Positions 11,866 through 22,400 of a stretch of 64,000 bases of DNA are shown one piece after another. A program made the position numbers and the translations under genes. Source of the DNA: Tigriopus japonicus (Eukaryota; Arthropoda; Copepoda; Harpacticoida; Harpacticidae); NCBI GenBank assembly GCA_010645155.1, contig CM021322.1:7847876-7911875 (forward strand), in the 5' to 3' direction. How positions within the stretch are numbered: the first letter of the stretch is position 1; each line of letters begins with the position of its first letter. The notes under the pieces are model-generated. The model did no database searches and had not been told where the DNA came from. It saw nothing but the letters and a program-made list of their open reading frames with translations.

Positions 11866-14800
11866 TTAGCTAATCACACAACAAGCACTGTGCTTCACCA
11901 TGGCCTTTTCATTGCGTCCTTCATTTTGCGCTTGGTACTCGAGGAACTTCTCTTCTGTAAAACGCTCAATCTCCTCGTGGTTCAGAACCTTTTCCGGATT
12001 CAAATTGTCGGAGTCGAACAAGAAATCAAATGCATCTGAACACACAGTTCGAGTTGAGGTCATGGAGGACATCAGAAAGTCTTCTTCCTCTGAAGAAAGT
12101 ACACCATTGGTCAAGGAACGACTCAACTCAGGATTGATACTAGTTGCGGCCGCCTGCCATCGGCCTTTCGCCCGCTCTGCCGACAAATATCTGTAATGAA
12201 AAGGTCGTCACAAAATCAAAAATAGAGTTCACATAAAATTAAATGCCTCTATTAAAATGAAATATTTGGTTTTCTTAGCATTGAATAGTTTATTGAGAGG
12301 GTGGAAAGAGGCTTTTGAAGCTTCTAAAATTGGTGCAAATAACCATTACATTCTATATCCTGCACTTAAGGTTAGACAAGGATGACTCAACGAAGGATAT
12401 ATTACAGAATACCACTTAAGGCCGAGTTCCTACAATGAAAATTCAACGGAACATTTACTGCTTTGAAATAACCTCTCATTTTAGTACAATGACAGGCCTT
12501 AAGCTTTATTTCTGTAATTCGTCCTAAGAAATTAAGTCCTTGGGTTAGATTACACCGTACGTTTTGTATCGCAGATCGAGACACACTTCGAAGTCACAGA
12601 CACAATTTTTCCACTGACATGTAAGAAGATCTCCGCAAGAGGTTGCGAAATTCTACATCTGTTGTGCCTCAAACTGCGATATACAACGTGCCGTGTAAAA
12701 ACACCTTTACACGAGAAAATTTTTTGTTTGACGAACTTTGACTCACACATATTGGCTTGTAAGGAGGTCTCTACTACTGAAGCGAACATATGCCTTGTTT
12801 CTTTGTTTTTATTTATTTATTTATTTATTATTTTATTCTTCGGTGGGTTACGGATTTTTTTATTACCGCTACAAGGAATGTGATTCCCTGTAGAGAAAGT
12901 TAATCATTTACGTTACTGCATAAGATGAAAATATAAAATTAACATTTTTATGAAATTTGGTTTACCAATGAGTTACTGTTGGCAGATCTATACAACCCTT
13001 GAATAATGGGTTGATCAGAAAAAGTATTTAAAAATTTGTCTAATCCTGTTTCTTTCTAAAAAAAAACCAGGATTTATTTCATATTATTTAGTGGATTGAA
13101 CACGGCGACCAAGATCGAGTCCATTTGGTACACAAGAAAAAGGGAAAACGTGGTTTTCCTTTTTTCTGTGTTGTAAATTGACTTCATCTTGGTCGGCAAT
13201 GAGCAGTCCAGCAAATTCTAGATTGGTAGTCTCTTTGAAATCAATGTTTGTTTTGGACTTTGTCAATAACTTGGTCGTGTAACTGGACCATCAATACTTT
13301 AGTTGCGTTTTCGAGACTTTAAAGATATTTTGTTTGATTCACCTGAAGTTGCACAGTTTTATCAAAGTTTACTTTCTAATTCTCCAACATTTGTTCCGAT
13401 TAATTGTTAACTTACAAAAGAACAAAAATAAGCAAATAAGTGTCGACGTGCCCCTTGCTGGTGGCAGCAGTTCTGTTTTAATTTTATGCCATGTGCTTCA
13501 ATCTTCATCAGGCTGAAAATCTTCAAACACCTCACCTTTCATCTATGGTCCGTGTTTGGGGTCGGGGTCGATGACTCGCCCTCATTTGTAGAGAATCAAA
13601 TTTGCTAGCCTTTTTCGTCTTGAGTTGGCCGTCTTCACCTTCAAAGATCACTTGATAAGAAACGGCATTTGAATTTGCCGCTCCTCCACCACCACCTCCA
13701 GTTTTTGAGGGAATGGGCGGCAAGGGCTGCTTGTCAGGAACCTTGGCAGCTTCTGCCGCTGCCAAATTGATTTTGGCTGTCAATTCTGATTTTTTGGCAT
13801 TGGGTTTGGGAGGCTCAAGTTTGAGTCGACCTGGAATAGAATGTTAAGTTTGGATGATTCTAAAATCCGTTTGGATCAATTTCTAATCGGATTTTTTGTA
13901 AGGAGATAAACAATTCACAAAGCCATCCACTTTCAGTAAGCTCACCAAAAAACATATGTTGGACAGTACATTGCTTTATGGATTAGGGATTAGGTCGTAC
14001 AGGTCTTATTGGAAAGGATTTTAACCTTGCTATTTTTATCTAAGCATTACGTATACAAGATAAAAATGGGTGTTCACAGACAATGAAATTATTCAAAACT
14101 ATTTAAAACTAGTTCATTGTTTATTTTAACTAAAGTTTTGTCGAGTTTCGGCCCTTGGCTAAAAAAACAGGCAAATAATTGAATTGATACCTGGCCATTA
14201 TTGTTTCAATGAGTTGTGTCAAGGTCCTTTGCTATGCGCATTTAATAGCACTAAATGTAGTGTCACTGAAAATTGTTTTGCAATGACTAATTAGCTCTTG
14301 CCATAAGCAAAAATTACGTGATGCATTCAACGTTCAAAATGAACTGACGTTTTTGCCTTTTCAAACATTTAAATTCTAAAACTCCCCGGTTCTCTAGAGG
14401 TATGGTGAGTCAGGAACCCCTGAAAGGGGTGGACACGAACTCCGATTTTTGAAAAAATGGTATGAGGCCGAGGCTATATTTTGACACAACGTCATTTATT
14501 CCTTATTAACGTCTAAAACTGTTGAACATGTGTCTTCAAAGAATTCACGCAAACTTTTTGTGTTAATATTTGTGGACTGGATGTTCTTCACCTTGATTTT
14601 TAGAAGTCCCAGCACTCTTTTTACTAGTCTCATGAACTTTTGACATTCAACTCTCCAAAGGATTTTAGGCCTCATAAGAATGAGGAAAATACGTAGATGG
14701 AATCTTGCTTCACCCATTAGTCCAACTTCAGTGAAACAGTGCTTAACAGAAGTATCTGTGGTGGTATCTGGAGTGTTACTCATCTTCCATCCTCTTCAAC

Positions 14801-17057
14801 ACCTCCACAACGCAGGAACCATTTCCATAAGAAAATGAAAGAACAAGAATGGTCTCATTTTGAAACAAGATGGAGTCCAAGTCGGAGATGTTGTTGGCTA
14901 TAACTATTGAAGGGCACTTTTGACGGTTCTGGATCAGATCAGCCATCTGATCCGGATTGGAACAGGAACAAAGGCAATCACAACGTCTTTGAGACAAAAT
15001 GAGTGAAAAAAAAGAGGATTAAATCCTTGATTGTGGATTTGATTGAAATTTTTTCAAGTCGTGGGGCTCAAGAAGGTCAGGACCACGCAGGACTGGGGCT
15101 AAGGGTCCTTCAGGACCAGAAGATCATGTCTTATCATTGCAGGGATAGGCTCTACAGGCTTGATAATGTTTGATTGGTCTTCTTAGATCCCCTTGTTCAG
15201 GAATTAACAATCAGATTGAATGAAAAAATCCACACAATTCAATCTTGATGGGAGCATTTCATTCTAAAGACTTTGGGAGGGTCCATGTAATTCGGGTCTG
15301 ACAGTCTATGTCAGATCACCAATTTGGGCTGACTGACTCGAAAGGCAGATCAAAATATTGAGCTCATCCATTGCTAGTAGGTCCACCTGATAGGTTTCAA
15401 AGTCATCCTAATTTGCTCTTCATTTGATCGAATTCTTGACACTGAGGACTTCTTCTTTCTTTGTTCTATATTGACCTTAATCCGAACGCAAATTCCTCTT
15501 GAAAAGGGATTAAGAACCAACTTTCCCCACATACTCTCACCCGGATCAAAAAGGGGAGTTTTATCGCACTCGTCCATCACACAACTTGAACAACTTAAGA
15601 ATATCTTACCTGTCCTTATTATCCTGAACTAAAAGACACAACCATACAATAAAGGAAATTCGAAAATGGACCATCATTTATAGAACATTAAAATATGCCA
15701 AGGTGACACAATCTATAACAACCTTGATTTCATACAAAGTTTGGCATGTGTTAATTCAGTTCAGGATAATACCTTAAATATTGATGGATGGGTTCAAATG
15801 TAAGTTCAAAGATACTAATAAGACGTTCAAGTCGGATGATATATGAGCTCGGAAAAAAACGATATTTTGTTGTTGATAATTCAAGGAATCGTAAGATATT
15901 CATTGTTGTTCAAGTTGTGCAATGGATGAGCGTAAAGAAACTCCCCGTTTTGGTCCGTGGGAAAGTTGGTTCTTAATCCTTTTGCAAGAAGAATTTAGGC
16001 TCGGAGTCCGGTCCATATTCGTTTTTTTGCTTTAGTTAGGGCTATCACTTCCGAAGGTTATTGCAGGTAACCTCGTCATCAGATTTCATTTAATCACTTT
16101 GATCGTCATCTTGTAGATTAGACACCTTTGTGGGTTCATTCGCACTCCATGATGTGGTCATTCATTCATTCACTATTTCATTCACTCTTTCTTGGGTGAA
16201 CTGGATGTCTTCGAAATCCAACATCGGACTGATTTTGGGGCGTGGGGTTGACCTTTACCAAGACTAGGACTTGGCTGGACCCGCTTGAAACACAGGGAAC
16301 ACCGATTGGCTTGACCTTTTGGAATTTTGGTCTATTTCCGTTTGATTTTCTGCTCCCAACATGGCCGTTTTTATTTCTTGTTTACGAATCTCGGCCTCAT
16401 ACCGGAGGTTGCGTGCCGGAGAAATTCCGCGAGTTCGCATCCAGTATTAATACTATTATATAGGTTATCCCTGGGTGAGTTGACATTTGAATGTTAGCGA
16501 TAGTTAACAAGTCATGATCACTAAACCTAAACAGTGCTTGGTATCTTGTTTCCATCATGCAATTCCATAATGGGCCATTTTGTCTGTTCCATTTTGTGAA
16601 AACAATGTGACAAATTCAATTTTCAAATGGCACCTCTGCCTTATCAAACAAGAAAAAACTTAAACCTAGAAACTCATGTGTATTACCTAGAGGGCTAAAT
16701 GGAGGTCATTTAGCCCTCTGGTATTACCCAGTGCTGCATAGGTTTGGTGAGTTGATACTTGAATGTTTGCGATAGTTCAAAAATTATGCTCACCAAACCT
16801 AAGTAGTGCTATTTTTACTGAATATGCAAAATCACAAGATCTGAAATTAAATTGATTAGCCTACCTTGCCGAACTAGGTCTTCCGCTTCCGTTCCAGCAA
16901 CTCTGTGTTTAGAAATGTTATAAGGTTTTCGTTTCTTCTGACTCTTGCAGATCTTAAAATGTGTGTCCAATCTATCTTTGGCGAATCCTCGACCACAATT
17001 TGAACATGGCACCACTTGCACCGTATTGGACGGAAACTCTTCAATTTCAGCCGTCAT
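11866..17057 (-). CDS. C2HC zinc-finger protein with C-terminal CaaX box, three exons
   Basis: Exons are 16865-17057, 13536-13830 and 11866-12190. Borders are GT/AG and phases match (1, then 2), giving 270 residues. Exon 1 holds a C2HC finger: Cys18, Cys21, His33 and Cys37 in the spacing C-x2-C-x11-H-x3-C, followed by KKRKPYNISKHRVAGTE. This is the layout of the ZC2HC1 (FAM164) family finger, where the finger is followed by KKRK and a K-x-R-x-x-GT motif. Exon 2 is low-complexity and probably disordered, with a run of glycines and PLPPIPSK. Exon 3 is acidic and ends in SACCVIS, so Cys267-Val-Ile-Ser is a CaaX prenylation motif with a second Cys beside it. The start ATG at 17057 follows an acceptor-like tag and may have a 5' UTR exon upstream. 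The link between exon 1 and exon 2 rests on phase and strand across a 3-kb intron and is less certain than exons 2-3. Function not known; a membrane-tethered zinc-finger protein is an inference. Confidence 0.7.
12369..12706. mobile_element. PIF/Harbinger-like MITE, copy 1, split by another element
   Basis: The ends (AGGTTAGATTACACCG and, reverse complemented, AGGTGTTTTTACACGGCACG) resemble those of the element at 36527-36684. Flanks are TTA at 12366-12368 and 12707-12709, a 3-bp TWA duplication as made by PIF/Harbinger transposases. The element is interrupted eight bases in by the 166-base element at 12377-12542. Without that insertion it is about 165 bases, close to the 158 of the other copy. 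Confidence 0.85.
12377..12542. mobile_element. MITE with 7-bp target duplication, copy 1
   Basis: Starts CAAGGATGACTCA and ends CCTTG. Flanked by exact 7-bp GGTTAGA copies at 12370-12376 and 12543-12549. Nearly identical to 20252-20420 and related, inverted, to 48889-49054. No coding capacity. Confidence 0.9.
12855..12900 (-). repeat. Short palindromic repeat, copy 1
   Basis: Contains CTACAGGGAATCACATTCCT (minus strand) followed by TGTAGCGGTA and an AAAAATCCG-type motif. The same layout recurs near 51465-51510 and, more diverged, at 60353-60392. It could be the end of a transposon family whose body I cannot define. Confidence 0.55.
14496..14997 (-). other. Two overlapping open frames in the zinc-finger gene's first intron
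   Basis: The upstream frame runs 14997-14776; its first ATG is internal, at the start of MADLIQNRQ. The downstream frame runs 14783-14496 (95 residues) and begins with a true ATG. They overlap by 8 bases around GATGAGTAA. A GTAACA donor-like sequence overlaps the junction. Both lie on the same strand as the host gene but in its intron. They could be a decayed gene, an alternative exon or chance; I recognise neither product. Confidence 0.25.
14998..16455. other. Gene-free intronic stretch
   Basis: Part of the long intron of the zinc-finger gene. No supported feature seen. Confidence 0.45.
16461..16540. mobile_element. Small hairpin MITE, copy 1 (diverged)
   Basis: Resembles 16730-16810: GGTGAGTTGA(C/T)A(T/C)TTGAATGTT and a right end near CTAAACCTAAACAGTGCT. 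Ends are only partly inverted here. Confidence 0.5.
16689..16719. repeat. Perfect 13-bp hairpin
   Basis: AGAGGGCTAAATG, a 5-base spacer, then CATTTAGCCCTCT. It sits directly beside the hairpin MITE at 16730-16810. Confidence 0.85.
16730..16810. mobile_element. Small hairpin MITE, copy 2
   Basis: AGTGCTGCATAGGTTTGGTG opens the element. Its reverse-complement partner AGCACTACTTAGGTTTGGTG closes it about 80 bases later. Confidence 0.65.
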
Positions 17058-18551
17058 TTTAAAACCTGCTACCTGATTACCTTCAGGAGACAAATGGTAG
17101 TTAAGTTGGTTTTTTTCGACACCACCAATGTAGTATGTATGCGTTCTGACTTTAATTATTAAGTGGGTCGACCATAAACTTGGGTTTGAGAGGGCTGGTG
17201 GAGGAAATAATCAATACCAATGCTCACTCACGTCATGAAGCTTGAAAGCGCTCAAAAAAGTAAGGCTTCAAAAAATGAATGTTCGTGAATGGTTTGAATG
17301 TACGGTACAGACAGTTTTGAAAAAAAATGGGGTCATAGACCATCATTAGTCAAACCTTTGGCGGCACATGGAGATTCTGGTTGGCGGTTTTTATAGATGG
17401 GAAAAGGTGTTGCAAATTGTCGAGTTGCACCAGAATTTCATGCAGGTAGTTTTCTGAGACAGATAGCCTAGTATGTCAGATTTAAGTCGAGCTTTCCCCC
17501 CTTTTTTACTCCATATGGGCCAAGCATTGAATGAGTGGGCCTGCGACCATGAGTCATGGGTATTAAACGAAGGATCTTTCCAAAGGTTCTGCTGGTTTGG
17601 CCTTTCTCTTAAGTCTCAGGATTGGTTTATGGTTACACTGAAGTTCGACGTTGGTTGACCATTGGTTTAGAAAAAAGCGTAGTATAATACGTACTTCTCT
17701 TTTTGCAAGTAAGAAAATGAAAGGTACTTTAGAACTACTCTGGTCTAGAAGAGAACTCTACAGTGTGGGTCACATTTTACAAGGCATGAAGAAATTGTTT
17801 GCATTTTTTGTGGCTGAGAAAAGAAATTGCAGATTTTTGTGAAGCATGTAATAGACTGTAAAGTCAAAGGTGCGTATTGTCGATATTGATTTTTAGGCGG
17901 ATTTTAATTTTTTTTTCAAAACAAACATTTTTTGTTTGTTTTGGCCTCAAAAACTTCTCTGGGGATTTAAAACTTACTTAGAATTTTTTAACATTTTCTA
18001 AAAAAAAAAAACTAAAAGAAAAAAAAAACGCGTTTTTCTAACCTGTCTAAATTTCGATCGGAGCCCCCCAAAATGGCCAAATTATTATCAGGTGAAAGGC
18101 AAAGTACAAAAACTCTCGACCAAAAAGTCGGAAACAAAATCTTGCCGACTGAAAAAGAAAAGCCCAAAAAAATTTGGCATGAAAAGTGACAAGTTGCAAG
18201 TACAGCTCTGCTTTTTGTGTCAATTTTAACCAAAACAATCTTGTTTGGCGCTTTTGAGCTTCCAAAAACTTTTATTTGGCACATCTTCATAATTTCTTAT
18301 CGTACATGCAAATGTCAAAGTATTGGCAGAACTAGAGAGGCCATAGAAAGTATCACTCAGTTAGGGCAACTTCATTTAAGAAAATAATAGCTTTATTGCG
18401 TGTTCTTTACACATTGGATATTTTTACAATCATTAATGTCCCGTTAGATTACAAATTCCATCCAATTGAATGTAGATGGAGGGCCCATTTTGGGGTTAAG
18501 TTGAGCCGTTCGAGGCGGTAATCCACTAGACTCAAGGTTGAGGATGTTGGG
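17058..18551. other. Gene-free stretch
   Basis: Probably the 5' flank of the zinc-finger gene. No supported gene. Poly-A/T rich around 17890-18020. Confidence 0.45.
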
Positions 18552-18629
18552 GGGAAGATCTGGGATCGAACCCATGAACCCGAGCGTGGCTCGGTCGCGC
18601 GTTAAACAACTGCGCTATACCATCTCCCC
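18552..18629 (-). other. tRNA-like sequence, likely SINE head or tRNA pseudogene
   Basis: The minus strand starts GGGGAGATGGTATAGCGCAG (A-box-like) and has GGGTTCGATCCCA (B-box) about 40 bases later. The acceptor ends can pair (GGGGAGA with TCTTCCC, one wobble) and the D-stem GCGC/GCGC is present. The anticodon loop lacks the conserved U33 and the T-arm spacing is off by one, so a working tRNA is unlikely. No CCA-adjacent context or U-run terminator was seen. Confidence 0.5.
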
Positions 18630-19441
18630 TAATGTGCTGATTTAAGAAAAAGTAAGTGACACATTTTGACCACTGAAAAAATGAAAATTCGGTCTCTGTG
18701 ATCAACAGAAGGGCTATTTAAGGCGAACAAAATGAATGTCATTTGGAAAACATGGATAGCTTTAAAGGTCATGAACTTTCTAAATAAACTGCCATTTAAA
18801 TGAGTTTGAAAGAATGAAAAAAAGTGGCGATTTAATAAAACCTTAACAGGGGAAAAATGTTACAAATGCCATCGTAGATGAAATTAGTTAAAAAACAAAT
18901 GGCATTATTTGTGACAACTTTGAGGGCTGGATGGAATCAAAGAGGTTGATATCAAAGTTCTTGCTGCATACTTATATAGACTATAGATAGACTATTTCCA
19001 CCTCTACTCAGACTCTATTTTTTCAAACAATTTTTGATTTCGATCATGGTCGAGCCATAAATACTTAACATGTCAACATTTTTTGGGAGACATCCATATT
19101 CAAAACGTTTGGAATATCACGTAACTTTTTACTTTTGAGTGGCTATAATTCGTGATGAACCAACGAAACAGAACTCAGCTGACTATAAAACTATACACAT
19201 GCATAGTAAACCATAAGATTCGGGAAATAACGAATTCAGAAAAGTCGGAAAAATATGTTTTACAGGTTTTTGAACAGAAAAAATCTCCGAAATTGCTCTG
19301 AAAAGTTTGTCCAAAAGCGTTTTCGGTCTATTTATACAAATAAAACATAAAAGGACATGAAACCAATCACATAAAATATAAAAAGTAGTCAGAACAACAT
19401 AGATGATGAAATTTTGATAGTATTATCTTTTTATTATGATA
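18630..19441. other. Gene-free stretch
   Basis: No supported feature until the mitoguardin poly(A) signal. Confidence 0.45.
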
Positions 19442-19447
19442 TTTATT
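19442..19447 (-). promoter_or_regulatory. Poly(A) signal AATAAA of mitoguardin
   Basis: Lies 46 bases past the mitoguardin stop codon. Confidence 0.65.
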
Positions 19448-19492
19448 CTTGTCACGTTAAAATGTTTCATTTTCGCTTCCATTGAGACACGT

Positions 19493-22400
19493 TTAGTTTG
19501 GAACTTCAACGACATCTTGTTCTAAATGCTTTTGCACACTGTCAAAACGTCTTACAGCCAATCCCATGATGTCCAAGCTCAAATCCTCGACACTTGAAAA
19601 TCGAACCAGTTGGAAATTGTACATATCGTGGATAAAGTCCAAAACCTGAAGGGAAGAAAAGCCAATGAAAAATTCTTGTCACCTGGAATATCATTTTGGC
19701 AAACCTAAATTCTTACAAGAACGATAAAAATCTTCAGTTGTCAATGCTAAGGTTGCATATTCCTTCAAAATATGGCTTCAGGCCCTAACACACAATTATT
19801 TTGTATTTGCTGGTTATGATTGTCATATTTCCGACCTTAAACAAAGGTTTCCAGTTTTTTTGCCACTTATTGAATACAAAATATTTGGCCTATTTGCCAG
19901 ATATTTTCACCCCTATTCATAGCGGTACAAGATTGTCTAAACATAACTTGTAAAGGGAAAAGAAATGCAGCAAATGTGGGTCTCAAAGTTGCAAAAACAC
20001 AACATTAAGCAGAAAGAGATTTTTACAATCAAGTCTTTGTGTAATCTAACCGCACTTTATGCCCTTCACCATGCATCAAAATGGCAAAGATTGTTTAGGC
20101 TAGCACTTACAAATAAATTCATCATAAGCAATTGCGAAGAAAGAAGTCTGCTCACATTAAAATTTTGTGCTCCAATAAATCTCATTGAAAAATACAGATG
20201 ATTTATTCAATTGAGATATTAATAACTAATGCCTTCTTTGGTATATCTGGACAAGGATGACTCATCAAAGGATATATTACAGAATACCACTTAAGGCCGA
20301 GTTACTACAATGAAAATTCAACGGAACATTTACTGCTTTGAAATAACCTCTCATTTTAGTACAATGTCAGGCCTTAAGCTGTATTTCTGTAATTCGTCCT
20401 GAGAAATTAAGATGTCCTTGATCTGGAATATCGAGTGGCGGAACATTTCAAACAGTTAGTCAGGCAACCTCTTACATTTTCCTGTGTTTCATACTTGGAT
20501 TGAGAAACTTCTTGTCCAATGGGCCTTATGAAACACATGCGGCAACAAATTGAAGCAAATCATTTGGGCAACCTCTTCCATTTTCATGTGTCAAAAACCT
20601 TTGAATTCCTTTTATGAAGAAAAACCTGCCCTCTAACTCCATACCTGGTTCTTGAAATACATCATGAGATTGTTTAATTGTTCATCAGGTCCAAAGAAAC
20701 CCCAAGCCAGCGTGGGTGTGAGGATTTCTGAGAGGTTATAGAACTGTGCCTTGAATCCGTTGGGCACCTGAAGCAGCCTTCTTTTGGCCTTAAGCACACT
20801 CCAAATGGCCGTGTGAAGGGCGCCTTCCTTGAAACTATCAGAAAGCCAACGATTCTTCATCACAGCCAACACACTGGAGGGTGGGGACTCCAGATCCTAC
20901 ACATACAAGAAGAAGAAGAAGCATGAGATAATAATAATGTTTTGCACTAGGTTTTTAGTACCTAATGTCTTGTAATCCAATTTTAATCTGAATTAATTTT
21001 TTTGAACAACATTTCATAGTACTTGTTCATCATCATCTAAACTTATTCAATGTGCCAACATGACATTTTGAATGAGAAAAATCACGCAACCTTCAGAAAT
21101 CACGTCTGAGAAAATATCAAAGACTCGAGGTAAGTGTTACTTAGGCAAAACTGGTCAGTCATGGAAAGTTTGGGTCCTTTATTCAGTCTGACACGCAAAA
21201 ACTCAATATTTTATGGGTCAATATCTCTGAGTCCAAGAGAATTGAGCCTTTAGCACTTTCACAATTTGATGTTTCTCTCTAAAAATTTATGATTTTAAAT
21301 GTCTCATTTTCTAATAAATAAACTGAGCATATTATCAACCAAGTGTAAGCAAAGGTATCAAGACTCGAAATACAAATCGTTTCTAGACACCTAGAATCAT
21401 TGAATATTATGTTTTTAATTGGGAAAAATATGAATTCACTCAAATGGGCCGAGGAACTTCTGCCCTGTTTTACCGCTAGCGGTATGATAAAAAACGCTCA
21501 ATGGATTAGTTCGGTCGGACGAATTCAGCTAGGGATTCTTGGGGCCAAGCAACTAGAGGTGGATCAGATCTCAAACTTTGGTGTTCACAAGTTGGAATTT
21601 TGTTACACAAGGGAAAAGTTCTTTCGTAGCCTGAACCCAGATTGTTAATGAACCAACTTTTTAATCAAGCTCGGGAATTTTCAACAATCTTTTATCAAGT
21701 TTGTTGAAGGGCAAGTCTAGGCTCCGACACATCCCTAGCCATTTGGCCCCAAGAATCCCTAGCTGAATTCGTGCGACCGAACTAATCCATTGAAGCAACC
21801 TATGTCATGTCCCATTGATAGGCGAAGTTCCTCACTTTTATCAATATCGGTTTCTAGATGACATAAAAAGTCCCTTCACTTACTTCAAAGCTGTCGATGA
21901 GAATGTAGTCGAGGAGAACATCATAAAGATTGATGCACTTGACGTTCCTTGATTCCAGTTCCGACCTCATTTGTTCCAAGTTCTCATCATTAGACAAATA
22001 AGCAATCAAGTCATCATAGGCCGTCACGAAATCCTTGGGATCACGATCAAATCTAACCAGTAATTCTGAAAGTATTTTCCTTCCATTGTCAATCCACCTG
22101 GAAAAGCAAGAACCAAAATATTTCTGAAGGGGAAGTATGAAATTTGCCTAAAATGGTTAGTGTGCAATTTGGACTCAACAACAGGTTTTATTGGAAACTT
22201 CAATTGTTTGACCACAAAAGTTGCTGAGGCCATGTTCTTCAGAATTAACTAGCAAACAAAATTAACCTTAATGTTAATGTGGACAACAGTAATAATTTTG
22301 AGGTTATTGTGTTTCACTTTTTTACATAATTTAAAAATGGTACCTTAAAACATCCAATATTCTTATAATTGCAAAAAAATTGCAAGAGTTACATGACTCT

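Noticed and set aside
18012..18290. 92-codon minus-strand frame ending in a run of Phe
   Set aside because: The end is a poly-T translation. No splice context, paralogue or recognised motif.
18552..18629. Functional tRNA gene
   Set aside because: The anticodon loop and T-loop break the canonical cloverleaf. Kept only as a tRNA-like repeat.
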